DNA of 64,000 nt from Apoda limacodes (Eukaryota; Arthropoda; Insecta; Lepidoptera; Limacodidae), in contig OX291547.1 in NCBI GenBank assembly GCA_946406115.1, forward strand, positions 11,165,001-11,229,000. The letters are read 5' to 3'. A program made the translations under genes and the position numbers. Shown piece after piece: positions 31,028-43,340 of the stretch; within the stretch, counting starts at the first letter, position 1, and every line of letters begins with the position of its first letter. The notes beneath the pieces are model-generated. The model made no database searches. It was given only the letters and a program-made list of their open reading frames with translations, and had not been told where the DNA came from.

Positions 31028-32984
31028 TTGTTCACGGTTCATTGTTTACCATGTAGTTACAAATTTTTAGTGCTATATATGTCAGAAAATAGATAACCAC
31101 ATTCTAAATAATATGTAAATGGTCTTATAATGTGTAACAAAGCAAATTACCCTCATATTTTAGCTTAAAAAAAAACTTAAAAAACAAATGATTTTCGTAA
31201 AGTTTTCACAAATTAAGTATTTTTGTGACAAGTTGTTGAGTTTCTTAAGTTACCTAACTTACTTGTTCCTTTATTTAAGTTTAATCTTGACTTAGTTGTA
31301 GTTTGTTTAAGTAATCACAAGTACGAGGGTAGCAGGTGTGAGTGGCAAGCAGATAGTTTACCCTTCTAATTTGTCAGGTTTATGTCACGTCTTCGTCCCT
31401 TATCATGTGACGTCATCTTGTTCATACTTCCCTGACGTCTTCTATAAATTTAGCTAGTAATTTATAATAATCTATTATACACACAAATTTTGTTTAGGTA
31501 TTTAACACGAATACAGTGTTTTTATAGTTATCGACTATTGAAAATTATATATTCTCTAAATGTTAGGATTATCCTATTCTTCTTTATCTTTGTATAAGTA
31601 TATGTCGTAGGATAATCTAAAAAAAAACGGATAGTTGCGAAAAGCCTAGGACGTTTGCAAACATCCAGATAATTAGAAAATAAAGATGAGTTTTGCTGTC
31701 TTTCGAGCTATATTTTCAGGATAGTTTAAAAAAACCAAGTTTATTTTAGGGTGATCGTAAACGACTGCTTACGTTTCGTACTCAGGTCTGCCTTTCCCTT
31801 CTGCCGGGTATAGCAATAGCAAGCTAAAGCACACTATATATAATAGCACTATACATACAGTATGACCACCCCACCGCTCGTTAGAATCGACCCCGCAAAC
31901 CCCTCTTCTGTGACAATTTTGCTACAATATTCATAAGACACGTACGCATATATTCATGTCATTTGTTTTTGTAGTGTTAGTAGCCACAAACGACGTGGTT
32001 TTTTTGTATTAAGTGGGCATGTTGTGGTAGTAGTGAAACGTTTCCAACATAGTCTGGAGTTTTTGTTTTAACATGACGATACCAATGCAGTTTGTAGTTT
32101 GTCGGCCATGTCGCGTATTCCTTGGCTGCCTAGTACATATTTGGAACCACTATTTTTTATCGTGCCTAAACATTTTCATTTCGGTTGCTTGTACCAAAGT
32201 ATCTAGAGGTGTATAAAGTAAATTAACTCACACCAAACGGTTATAAGTTGCGGTGAGGCGTTGCAGTGCATGGGGGATCGGGTGTCGCCCAACAAACAGT
32301 TCGCAACTGGTGGAGCCTAATCGTGGTTGGGACGCATTAGCCTCTCGTTTGCGGCGGCGACAGTGGCAGTCATCCGCCCAGTATTTTTAATGTTGCGACT
32401 GAGGCTTGTATTGAAGTAACCTACTTATTGGCGCGCCAACGGGCCGCGCTCTACGTACTTTGATTGTATTTTGCAGACAAAGACATAAGAGTAGCATTTA
32501 CACCAGTCTTTTCTGGCTACATTTTCGAAGCGGCTGCGATGCCGTGGTGTTGAATTCAAAGGTATCATCAAATTACCAAGGTACTTGGGTTGGCCACACT
32601 TTGCTTTACTTAAATAATAAATGTAACAAAAATAAAGGCCCCTTTACTATCTAGATGTACCACCTTATAAAAATAATGTTACGATTACTTGTATAAACTC
32701 ACATTTATATTTTATTTTTGTTTGTAATAAAAAACATAATAAATATTTCATACGTAAGAAGAACAGCGTCACTTTTGCTAAAAATGTAATTTGTCGAGTA
32801 CACAACTGGCGCCTACACGTTAAAGATCGTATATCTGGAAAAAATATAATGCTTCGAGCAAGATTATTCCTATTACACGTCTGTCACACAACCCAGTAGT
32901 CGTTTGTGGATATTCGAAAAAGTAACTGAACTGATTTTGTAGGTTCTGAACTAATCATTATCATATTTATTCGATTGGAATAAC
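31028..32984. other. No gene recognised
   Basis: Mostly AT-rich. The segment 32240-32420 is unusually GC-rich (GGTGAGGCGTTGCAGTGCAT, TTTGCGGCGGCGACAGTGGC) and has no partner in the window. It could be a decayed repeat or a piece of host transcript. No frame longer than about 60 codons supports coding. Confidence 0.4.
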
Positions 32985-33075
32985 GCTAAATATGGTTATT
33001 GGCATAGTATTCCTACGGTAACTCTAGTAGGTACCTAAGAAAATTTGATTTAGCAAGCTATAGGAATTCCTTATA
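32985..33075 (-). mobile_element. Helitron-like fragment
   Basis: ATTGGCATAGTATTCCTACG, GTAACTCTAGTAGG and TTTAGCAAGCTATAG match the region TATTCCTACGGCAACTCC...TTTAGCAAGCTATAG inside the inverted copy at 17840-18141. The ends are missing. Confidence 0.4.
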
Positions 33076-33510
33076 ATTATTTTTGCAAAAACTTATGAAT
33101 TTTCCAGGATGTCTATGTGTTAATTTAGGGTATGCCGTCTGCATTTCAAATTCTTGCCAAATCAGTGGTAATGTTGTGGCGTAAAGAAGAAACAAATATA
33201 CTGACTAACATAATATCTCATTTATTACATACATACATATTAGTAGAATTACTTTTAAAATTACACAATTTTGCATTTTTTAATTATAATAGATGTGATG
33301 TTGTTTAAGTATATTTATTACTGCTTTATACACCACAACATTTGAACTGATTTGGCTAAAATTTTAAATGAAGAAAGGATATCCTTAATCAACACGTCGA
33401 CATCATTTTGGAAGGTCAGATTTTTTTGCAAAAATAGCTATAACCGAATTCCAATAGCTTGCTAACCTTTCTACCGTAGTCGTTATTTTATGGTTATAGG
33501 TTATTGGATT
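33076..33510. other. No gene seen
   Basis: AT-rich, no recognised repeat. Confidence 0.4.
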
Positions 33511-33850
33511 CCTTTCCGTGCCAGCGTCTTGTCAGCTAGCGTTCTTCTGCAAGGCCTCAAAGAACGAGTCATGTAGTAAAAACCTGACTGCATATAGGTT
33601 TTAAGGAGTACTCCTTCTCACTTGCGAGCTGAAACACCGCAAACATTCAAGAATGTAGTGGCGAGTACTGACATACCGGAGTAAGGTATGCGGCGTTTCC
33701 CCTCCGCACTTCGTGTGACACTTTATATAACCTGCCTGTCTATCGCCATATGTACCAATTACCTCTGTCCAAGATACCGTTAAGATTACGCAGGTAGGAT
33801 AGGAAAGGATGTGGAGTGAGGGGATAGAGCGGGTACCCTAATCTTGCAAA
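33511..33850 (+). repeat. Unnamed repeat F, copy 1
   Basis: Shares GCCAGCGTCTT..CAGCTAGCGTT, GGTATGCGGCGTTTCC, GTCCGCA-like, ATTACCTCTGTCCAAGA, ACC-GTTAAG and a GTAGGATAGGA end with 49833-50170, same orientation. In the other copy the shared part can be read as LLPLSKTPVSWRR followed by a stop. This hints at the C-terminus of a mobile-element ORF, but both copies are broken and I do not recognise the protein. Confidence 0.5.
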
Positions 33851-34519
33851 TATTGGAGGTATTTGGATTCTCTACGAAAACTTTTGCAATATATATGTAA
33901 CATAAAAGGAAATTGGATGATTTTCTAAAATTCCGTTATTTAAAATTTCAAAATAGAAGGCAAAAAAACAAAGTTTTATAGATTTAATTTTAAAACTGAC
34001 GGATTTTTAGTTAAACCCATATTTTATCCTCGTAGCAGATTAACTTTGCGAAATATTTTTTACCATGATTGACCAATATCTACAATTTCGTCATTTTATA
34101 TGCGATACTTTTTGCTGGGCGATGATGCTTTGACTCTGAAAACTGGAGCAGTTTGAACTCATTGGGTAAGTCTGGGGCAAATTTGGGGTTGCCTGGGGTA
34201 AAAAAACAATGTTTTTTTGTCTGTACACTTATTACGCGTAGTAATTATTTGCCTGCTTGTTATAAAAATTGGCATGATTCCTTGAACATTTGGCTAACAA
34301 TTGAAATAGTTTTTTTACAAAACCAGTACATAAAAACGTCCAGGCAAATGAAGTCGCGGGCACAGTTTTTATATAATTGTTTTTAAATCCAAAATAGTAA
34401 TCGAAGTCCTATGGTTGCAATAAATAATATTATTTTTTATTAAAATCATTCTATTTATAAAATTTATGAGAAAAAAAAAATCACAGTAATACAGATATGT
34501 GTGTATCATGAGTTCCATT
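33851..34519. other. No gene seen
   Basis: AT-rich, with several T and A runs. Confidence 0.4.
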
Positions 34520-34680
34520 CTATGCATTCGCATTAAATAAACATGTCTGGCAACCCTTCTTCACTTCACTACTTATTACCGGTGCCTCTCCCTAAACACT
34601 TGAGACTCGCAGATATAGCACGCTGAAGGGTGTAAAAAGAAAATCAATTTCCTTTCTACAAATTCTAAGGCATTGAACAC
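34520..34680 (+). repeat. Unnamed repeat E, copy 2
   Basis: TTCTATGCATTCGCATTAAA, GCCTCTCCCTAAACACTTGA, GACTCGCAG and GAAAATCAATTTCC correspond to 21655-21790. Confidence 0.45.
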
Positions 34681-34758
34681 AAAATTTCCGCGTGGCAGTG
34701 TTACATATGGTTCTTTGTATGTACAAGTACATACATAACGTACATATTAGATGAATAA

Positions 34759-34994
34759 TCCTACTAATATTATGTGAAAGTTTGAATGTTTGGTTGTTTA
34801 GATGGAACCACTGGACGGATCGGAATGAAACTTGGTACACATATAGGTTAGGACCTGAAATTCAAAAGATCCCGCGGGAATAACTATAACCGAGCTTAAA
34901 TTAACTACAGCTATAACAAACTTCATTAGTATAATTAAGGAGTTCAACGTTGATTACCGAATTTAGGGCGGGCGAAGCCGTTGGCAAAATCTAG
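34759..34994 (+). mobile_element. Helitron-like element
   Basis: Begins TCCTACTAATATTATGTGAA, contains GAATGAAACTTGGTACACAT and GATCCCGCGGGAAT, and ends GGGCGGGCGAAGCCGTTGGC plus AAAATCTAG. The start and the GGGCGAAGCCG..GGC hairpin before CTAG are the classical ends of the lepidopteran Lep1-type Helitrons. Confidence 0.7.
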
Positions 34995-35674
34995 TGTAAA
35001 TATGAGACTTACACTCTAAGAGCTGGCTTTAGGTAGATGCTGGGATCTACATTGCTAAAGGTATAACATATATAAATATAGTTAAATCTTAGCCTATATC
35101 TTCTTATTTTTCCCAATAATCTGGCCAACTAAAGTTTATATTCATTTAAAGAGATGATTTTTTATACTTAGAACAGAAGATGCATTGTAAATAGATAATC
35201 AAAGATTCATAAAGGCCTAGGCAACGTATTTCAAACGAAATATATTATGCTTAGTCTCCCTTATAATAGAAACCACTAAAAATGCGTACCGCGCACCGTG
35301 GATACAAACAGTGCAATTTGTGCTCAAGGCTTTAAGGTTATTTTTCTTCGAAAATCTTATAAATGAGGTACCATTTGATGCAGTTAGAGCACTTAATCAG
35401 TTTTTAGCGGGCTTAGTAAAGCCAACCGAGACTAATGTACCCTTTCTGAGTAAACGCCGCGGCGAAAACTCATTTCTATTTTAAACCCCGTTTTATACCG
35501 GATCAATTTGTCACAGTTTAAAATAATGTAATCATTAGGTAACTTAAACACAGGGTTCAAAATGGAATTGTGAGTGTACTTTAATATATTACCTAATTCC
35601 TATAAAACCCTTAAGAGACATTAAGTACTACGTGATTGAAAACTCCGGTAAAAACAAGGATGACGTGATATGTA
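34995..35674. other. No gene seen
   Basis: AT-rich sequence up to the TA target duplication of the Tc1-like element at 35673-35674. Confidence 0.4.
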
Positions 35675-35700
35675 CGGTCGCGGTCAGAAAATGTTTACCA
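35675..35700 (+). repeat. Left terminal inverted repeat of the Tc1-like element
   Basis: 26 bp, CGGTCGCGGTCAGAAAATGT then TTACCA, preceded by the TA target duplication. Confidence 0.9.
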
Positions 35701-35948
35701 GTTTTGAAATTAGATTCTATATCACACTTTTTCACTAAGTCTAAAATGCCATATCAAGTTTCTTATTACCTTTCAAAAGCTATTATGTAAAATGACGCAT
35801 CGAGAAAAACAACAAGAATTATTGATCACTCTTTGATAATGGAACTAATATCTTTATTTGCTGAAATGACATTTATCAAAAAATATTGTTTGAACGTCGT
35901 TTTGACAAGAGTAAAATTTTACAAAAGATTTTTTCATAACGAAATAAA

Positions 35949-36952
35949 ATGGCAAGTTTAACCCTGGAGCAAAGGGCTGAAATAATATTTCTCTTCGAAG
36001 ATGGACATAGTATTAGTGCTATATCACGAGAACTCAATATATCGCGATTCACTGTGAGGTTTTGTATTAGGCGTCACGGCGAAGAAGGGCAAATAACAGA
36101 TCATAGAAATATTCAGGACGACGACCGATACTAACCGCCGTGCAAATAACAGAAATCATTCGTCGTTACGAAGAGAATGGTTTCACACCAACTAGTTATT
36201 TTGCTGCTTTATATGGTGTGAGTGCTCGGACGATCCGACGAGCTTTGCACAATGTTGGACTACACTACAGACACCATGCTATCAAAGCGGAGCTGAAACC
36301 TCACCACAAAACAGCCCGGCTTAACTTTGCACGACGACATCTCGATTTTGATTGGTCGAATACTATATTTACCGATGAAAAAACTTTTAAATCAAGCCAA
36401 ATCGGAAGATTAACTTTATGGCGCTACAATCGAACTCGGTATAATGAAGGTCATATTGTGCCTCAAAACGAGTCAGGTCGCATTATAGTAAACTTATGGG
36501 GGTGGATGAGCCTTGATGGCGTCGGAGAACTGGCGTCGTTAGAGAATAGGGCTACAGGCATTAATTATGTGTCGCTTTCGGAAGAAGTGATGCTGCCTAC
36601 TGTGCGCGTAGTGTATCCTGTAACGGAATTCCCACACATTACATACGTTCAAGATAATGCACGGATACACACAACCCGTGCTACTATGGCGTGGTTCAAC
36701 CTGCACCGTGACATTCGTCCCATTCAATGGCCCGCTCGGTCTGCTGATTTAAACCCTATTGAAAATTTATGAGGGCTTATGGTTCAACGCTGGGACTGTC
36801 AAAATGAAAGAAACCCTCAAGCTCTCAGATCACACTGTGCTCAAGTATGGGATGATATCAGAGGTACTGATCTATGCAAGCATCTTGTTGCATCTATGCG
36901 AGATAGACTACGTGCCGTCATAGCTGCAGAGGGAGGTTATACTAGATATTAA
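35949..36952 (+). pseudogene. Tc1-like transposase, one frameshift and one nonsense codon
   Basis: The protein begins MASLTLEQRAEIIFLFEDG and has an N-terminal helix-turn-helix region for binding the inverted repeats (SISAISRELNISRFTVRFCI). A second such region, TSYFAALYGVSARTIRRAL, follows. The catalytic DDE core comes next: Asp in IFTDEKTF, Asp in YVQDNARIHT and Glu in DLNPIENL. By my count 35 residues separate the last two (DD35E), against 34 in Tc1 itself. A one-base loss near 36131 makes the first frame stop at 36134; the continuation resumes at once (TAVQITEIIRRYEENG). At 36770-36772 TGA stands where Trp is expected after ENL, and the frame then continues to RLRAVIAAEGGYTRY and a TAA ending at 36952. 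Full length is about 334 residues, usual for the family. This copy cannot make active transposase. Confidence 0.9.
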
Positions 36953-37055
36953 GATTTTCGAAGTGTCTATTTTATTATTTCTTCATATTCTTATTTAAAA
37001 AACTAAAGAAGGTTTTCTATATATTAAAACTTGATAGTAGTCAGTCCATCTCCTA

Positions 37056-37280
37056 GAGCAGAGATGGCGAACCCATGGCAATTCGGGCACGCCAATCATT
37101 TATGAAATTTCTATTTTCACCTACGTATGCTTGCAAGTCATTTTTAGAAATGAACTCTAGTTTAGCTTCCATACTGCTTAGTAACAAAGTACGAGCCTGC
37201 CCTAATGTAAGATTTTTAGCACCTAATTTGCAACAGCAGAAATCACACCTATTTTTTTTTTATAATGAATATAAATATTA
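37056..37280 (+). mobile_element. Possible hAT-type insertion inside the Tc1-like element
   Basis: CAGAGATGGCGAACCCATGG at 37059 looks like a hAT terminus (CAG...TGG(C/A)AACC type). The downstream frame, MKFLFSPTYACKSFLEMNSS, weakly resembles the C-terminal dimerisation region of hAT transposases (the STYxCExxFSxM signature), ending with EYKY and a stop. I could not find the opposite terminus or an 8-bp target duplication. This is a suggestion, not an established element. Confidence 0.3.
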
Positions 37281-37390
37281 AACATTTCGATAGCTTTAAG
37301 TTAACAGCAATTCGTTTAATTTTTCTCCATTATTATTAAGTAACAAAGATTTGTGACTAAAATGTGTGCATGCAATTGTGATCCTTAAGG

Positions 37391-37416
37391 TGGTAAACAT
37401 TTTCTGACCGCGACCA
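37391..37416 (-). repeat. Right terminal inverted repeat of the Tc1-like element
   Basis: Inverse of the left repeat, differing only in the outermost base, followed by TA at 37417-37418. Confidence 0.9.
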
Positions 37417-37418
37417 TA

Positions 37419-39003
37419 TGTAACTAAGCATGCGTGAGTAGAAGCATGCAGTTACATCTTAACCTTACTGAGATTTTCATTGAAATACAAGAAATAAATT
37501 AATAATATATTGTTTATCAGCGTTATCAAAAATGATATCTGTAAGGGTTTAGCAATATTACTTAGCGAAATTGTAAACTAATAGCGCTAAGAACTTTGAT
37601 ACTTCAAACTTTTTGTCAAATTAAAAAAAAACACAATGTTGACAAAACATTTTAAAAATGAATGAAAAGGCTCAGTTTAGGTTTTTTTATCGAGCAAAAT
37701 TTCCTTTCAAGAAAGCACATTTTCTAACAGGCAGGTATTTTTATTCATTTTTAACCTAGTTTAAAGGATCGCGTATATCTCTAACTAGAATAAAATAAAT
37801 TCTAGCAACGATTATGCTGTCACAAATATCATTAATTAAAAGTTACATAATGTGTAAAACTAAAAGGACTTTTGTTATAATACGAGGTGGATTTTGGCGG
37901 ATATTTATTAACAGGTAAGTTTGAAGTTATTTTACTACTTTAAAAACTAAGCTAAAACTAAGTGAAAACAATTAGGCAATAATAAATAAAACAAAAACTT
38001 TAAAAATTAAAAACAAAAATGAAATGAGCTATATTCACTTGAAACAATGATTTTTTTTGTGGGTTGAAACAGTGATATACATATTATAATTAAATAATGA
38101 TATGAAATAATACACGAAAATAATAAATATTCACCCCTCATCTTCAGTAAGATTAATGGTAGGATTCATGAGGCTTATGAATTAAGAGTAAATAAAGATA
38201 GAAAAAGTATTGCATTAATATTCTTAATTATCTTCTGAGCTATGAATAATAAAAGATTTAGGCAATCTCTTGGATCCTTAATTTCGACTCAAATTAAAAC
38301 TAGTGCCGGGCATTAAGTCCTATGCAATGATAACCCACATGATAGGTGCGCAATAAAAAAATTCATCCCTCGGTTCAATGTATTTTAGGAGAGCTACCCC
38401 TAAACCTTTTTTTCTAAATTTTCATAACATATTTGTATGGCGGTTCACAAAACTTACATTTGTAAAATTTTATTAGAATTTGCGTGTCTTGAAGTACGTG
38501 TTAGGCCATTTGGTTAAAACAATTTAATCTGGAAGTATTTTTATAGCTCTTCCGCGAATGTTTAGATGGAGGACACCTAATTTTCAACTTAGAAACTATA
38601 ATAAATAAGTAGTTTAATTCTAGCAGAATAAGAGATAAAGTTCCTTTAATTGTTATTCTGAAGGCCTACTCCACTTTTTGGAGTACGCGAAAAAAAAACT
38701 TGGCTTCAATTTAATGTATGGACAGCTATACCATTTTTTCAAAAATTTCATTATAATAGCGTAATACTCGTCATAATCAGCTACTTTTCTGTAAAATAAA
38801 ATCAATCAGATGATGGCAGTGTTACCATGTTATGAAGACGTTTTTCCATTTGGCTGAGGACCCTTTACTTTTTTTAATATTAAATGCTTTTCCAATCACA
38901 GCGACTATCAACAGCCAACTATATTATTGCCGAGTTAGGTAAGAATACACAGGTCACATTATCATGAAGTACCTGGAGGACCCAGCTTCGCACATTTTTT
39001 TTA
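37419..39003. other. AT-rich DNA, no gene seen
   Basis: No recognisable reading frame or repeat. Many short A and T runs. Confidence 0.45.
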
Positions 39004-39641
39004 TAACGTCATCTATTGTCAAGTAGCTTTAGTGGTGCTGTATTGGTAAAAATAATAGTTTTACTACTCGGCAATAGATGGTCGGAAGAGTCATATTTCT
39101 CAGTTTATCCTCAGCCTGACAGATTAAATTATAAAATTTACTTTCTTTATTTAGAGAACAACTGGACAAATTGTTATAATACTGTGTTGAAATAGCAACC
39201 CAACGGATTCGCAGCATCGTTTGCATCACAAAAACAGACAAAGCAGTACTTTTATTAACCAAATCATATTGTTTTAGGCGTGATTTATAATACTGCCTCA
39301 GGCATATTTGAATGCGTGTACATATAATAACTTTAAACAAGCAATTTTTGTATATTTATATTTATAATCTGAATCTCAGATTCGGCTGCAACGATTTTCA
39401 TGAAATTTAGTATTTAGGGGTTTCGGAAAGATAAATCGATCTAGCTAGGTTTCATTTTTGTGAGCCGTAGTTTAATCTGTGTTTTAGGCAATGATAAACT
39501 TAAAAATATGACTCTTCCTGACATCTATTGGCGAGTAGTAATACTATTATTTTTACCGACATAGCAACATTTAAGCTACTTTACAATAGATGAGGTTGTT
39601 AAGCAATACTAAAGCTACTTGACAATAGATGGCGTTGTTTA
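39004..39641. repeat. Inverted-repeat element, arms about 110-150 bp
   Basis: Left arm 39004-39113: CATCTATTGTCAAGTAGCTT, GGTAAAAATAATAGTTTTAC, TACTCGGCAATAGATG and GGAAGAGTCATATTT. Right arm 39489-39641 is the inverse: CCATCTATTGTCAAGTAGCT, GGTAAAAATAATAGTATTAC, TACTCGCCAATAGATG and GGAAGAGTCATATTT when inverted. The right arm has an extra repeat of the CATCTATTGT.AAGTAGCTT unit. The interior (39114-39488) shows no transposase, so it is a foldback or MITE-type element. Confidence 0.65.
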
Positions 39642-40350
39642 CTTAACGTAGGTACTTTATATTAGGTGCTATTATCATCTTAACGTAATTTTGATTTTTT
39701 TATATTTTTAAGTTTAACACATGAAAATTGGTATTTAGCCTGGTAGTTCAGACCTTTTGGTTCTAGAAGTAAGTCAAGAATGACGTGTTTTACCGTTTTC
39801 GGAAAAGCATTACCTAGGGGTCAAATATAGGCGATGAAAGTTTTTATGGGAATCTCATGATATTTTGTATGTAAAACCTAAGGTTAAATCATAAATAGTT
39901 TGTAAACCAACGTTCAGACAGAACAAAGTGTGTGACCCCACACATCCGATAGTAAGTTGGTTTTTTTTTGTAAATCAAATGCATTTTCTAGATGAAATTA
40001 AAAAAACCCACACAACCTAAAGCAGCAAATCAGTAGTTGTAAGACTAATAGTTACCATAAACAGAGCTGAAATGCAAATACTAACATGTTGCTAACGAAC
40101 GGAATCGGTCTCTGCACCAATTTGCAATTTTGATTGCAGTCATTTGGGTCCTAGTGCTGTGTGTCTCTTGTGTGATATTGATTATTCGATTAATTTTACG
40201 TTAGCAATTAATGTTATAATCAAATTGTTGATATAAATTATTATTTCATTCCTGTGACTAAGTCCGCATGAAAAAGAAAGCTTTTATCAGTTTATGGTTT
40301 TACGTATAACACTACTGAATTTTTTTTTCCTATTTTGCCCTTTGCAATAT
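39642..40350. other. No gene seen
   Basis: AT-rich sequence without a recognisable feature. Confidence 0.4.
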
Positions 40351-40354
40351 CTAT

Positions 40355-40860
40355 AAGGGGTGATTTTCCAAAAGCAGTGAAAAATTACTGTCTTCATAAT
40401 TTTCAATTACAGGGATAATACTAACATTTAGCTTCGGTAATGACGGAATTTTGTACACAACTTTAACCCCCATTTGCACCTTCTTAAGGGATTAATTTAA
40501 AAAAATACTTTCGTAGTGCTCGCCTACGTTATACCTCCCAAAGTACAATAATTTGCAAAGTTTTGCATACAAAATTTAATCCGCTATTCTGCACTCTAAT
40601 TTTTCAAAATCAGTGAAACATGTCCATCTAAATTTTCCACCTACAGGTCAACAGCAAGTTTTATGCATTTAGCTTCGAAAATGATAGATTTCTATACCAA
40701 GTTCTAACCCTCATTTTACTCAATTAGGGGGTGAATTTTGCAAAATTCTTTTTAAGTGCTGGCTATTGTGCAAAATTCCAACGCTCTAGACACATAAAAA
40801 TCGAAATTCTTATTCTAATTTTCATTCTATATTTTGCCCTCTATGGGATGATTATCAAAA
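40355..40860 (+). repeat. Tandem pair of diverged units of about 250-260 bp
   Basis: Two successive units share, in order, CA(A)AA(T/G)CAGTGAAA, a TTTTC.A.CTACAGG piece, CATTTAGCTTCG(G/A)(T/A)AATGA, a TTCTA/TGTACACCAA-like piece, AACCC.CATTT, TTAGGGG-TGAATTT and AGTGCT(C/G)GC. Unit 1 is near 40370-40525, unit 2 near 40607-40765, and a third start (TATTTTGCCCTCTATGGG) is at 40831, echoing TATTTTGCCCTTTGCAAT at 40332. The motif is a known type of dispersed long repeat in insects; I cannot classify it. Confidence 0.5.
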
Positions 40861-43340
40861 AAAAAGGTAAAAAGCAGCAATCTTAATTTTTAACCTAGAG
40901 ACCAATTACCAATGTTACGACAATGGTCATTATATTTACAAGAGCAGGTTGGAGTAAATAATAATTAACCGATAAGTTAAGTTACAATCAGTACTTATGA
41001 GTGAGAATAACCTCTTGACTTAACTAGAAGTTGAAGGAGTACCTAAATAATAAATTAATTGTTTCTTAAAAAGTGCATTTAACTTAAATAATGACGAATA
41101 TCCATACCAATCAAATCAAGTCAAATAATATTATTCAAAGACTTAAATATAAAGTAAGTAAGCTACCAGAAACAAAGTTATGATTCACATTTCAATTATT
41201 ATTTTTCTGTTTTTATCAAGCATAGGGGGCGTACCATGTGAAGCGATAAGTATCGTCAATCGTGTGAAGAAATTCAGATACTTAAGAGCACTCCGATATT
41301 TAATAGTACTAGTAGGATTAGTACCATTATAATATTCTTCCCTCCGTCAGTGTTTTCCGATTCTTACAACTTAAGGACTATCAAGGCGAGATAAATAAAT
41401 ATTATTTAAGTTTGCGTGTACTATCCTGGACTGCATCGTCACTTTCTGTCAGGTGAGGTACAGTCAAACGTACTTAAATTTTTAATAATAAAAAAAATTG
41501 CACAATCATATTATGTATACATATGCTTAAGTACTCTTGTAGTCCCAAGGATGCTTATTGCTTAAATAATCTGAAACTTTGTAGTATCCTGTGCATTGTA
41601 TTTTAGTCTTACAGAGCTATTTAAATAAAAATTCAGACGTTAAGCTTGACACGTGTTTTTTTTTTACCTTTATTTTCTCCTTTAAATTGTACCCAAAATG
41701 CTAAAAGTCCTTGAAGTGATAGTCAAAAAATATGTGCTGTGTTTTTACTCATTATTTATATTATGATAAATTTATCTTTATATTTATTGTTATTTAATTC
41801 TGTAAATATTATTTGGACTGATGACGCTTATATATTAATAATAGCGAAATATTTAATAAAATGTTTCTTTTTATTGTCAATAAGCAATATTATCATTTGT
41901 TATAGTTTAATAAAATAAGCTATTCTAACCGAACATGGTTTAAGTGTTATAATTAGATCAAAACATAAGATAGTCTTTATATTGATGAAGGAACTTCAAA
42001 AGAATAAAGGAATATTATATAATTAAAGTTTTGATCAACATCTTCATAGAGCAAAACTCCGTTAGCAAATCTTTTTAGGTGTCGACTTTACTTATGTTCC
42101 TTCTAAATATAAATAATAAAGAACCAATAATTAGCCTCTACCATAATATATTTAATAGCTAATAAATTTTGTGTCTAAGTATATAATTATCAACGCTGCC
42201 AAAAAAATATTGTACGTGCAAACCAGTATCTATAAACTATAATATTATCTTCATATTTCAATTTATATTATTTTCAAGTTTCAAAAACTTTTATTAAACT
42301 TCTTTTATGTACTGACATCGATTTTTGTATACTAATAAATTATTAGGTGGCATTTAAAAAAATATATATTGAAACTTGAAAATAATATTTTGTAATAAGA
42401 GGCGATCGCGCCGAATAACATAAATTAATGGTATGTGTTATATAAAACTCCCAACAACTTACCTCTATGCAGATAAATATATCTGAAATCAGAACTAAAA
42501 CTGCAATCGAAAGATATAAAAACCTTAATAAAAGAAATCGACAAAAAAGACCGACAGAATAACGTAATAGAAGACTGACGTAATACGTAACAAAAATTTT
42601 ACTTTCAGTTGATTTTTATTTCCATTAGCCCGAAATCTGATAGATATGTTGCCAAAAATATGTTAATAAATAACAGACCTACGAAAAATATGTTTTGTTA
42701 TTGAAGATAGTGAACACTATTATACGTTGAGTATCCAATAGAGGGGAATGAAAGATTTGAATGGAATGACTATGAAGAATGGAATGGTCACATCAATGAA
42801 TGGTTAAAGTTGCAAATCCTTTATTCATCTCCTCGGTGAACATCAGCTTTATTGAATTGGATCGAACAATAAGCCATTACGTTAATTCTCTACCATTTAC
42901 TACGATCACTATTCTATCTTGCCTAATAATGATAGAAACATTTATTGAAGGCAAAGGTAAGGTATCCAAAGAGACAGTGTACATAGTAGGTACTTTTAAT
43001 CTCTTACAATTGGAATTGGATTGATTATTTGTTTAAAAGTTTTGTACTTATATGCCTTTCGACTACCTAAAAAACGCCAAGATTTATTACACACATTACA
43101 GGCGTATTGGTGGTGATGGCTACAAAGCTCACCTTACAATATCAACGATATGGTCTTGGATTCGAATTCCAACTAACATAACATGTCAATGTTTTTCTGT
43201 AAGTACGCCGTTCTTGTTATCGGTCATTTATCATAATACTATGATTCTTAGTTTGACACCAGATAAAAGAATGTGTATACCTATGACTGTCAGTTCAAAA
43301 AATACAAAGAAAAATTGTTAAGAAATACTGTATAATCTGA
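40861..43340. other. Very AT-rich DNA, no gene seen
   Basis: No repeat boundaries or coding signals. Frames up to 89 codons at 42800-43320 show no family motif and an ordinary AT-rich composition. Confidence 0.45.

Larger units (their letters stand above)
35675..37416 (+). mobile_element. Tc1-like DNA transposon, nearly complete
   Basis: Terminal inverted repeats of 26 bp at 35675-35700 and 37391-37416 (shared core GGTCGCGGTCAGAAAATGTT followed by TACCA) are bounded on both sides by TA (35673-35674 and 37417-37418), the target duplicated by Tc1/mariner transposases. The 1742-bp element encloses one transposase gene with two disabling lesions. The right non-coding part (36953-37390) is longer than the left and may contain a nested insertion (see the 37056 entry). 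The near identity of the two ends suggests fairly recent activity. Confidence 0.9.

Noticed and set aside
42800..43321. Two neighbouring plus-strand open frames (74 and 89 codons)
   Set aside because: They begin with methionine but show no family motif, no plausible splice continuity and ordinary AT-rich composition. Not enough to call a gene.
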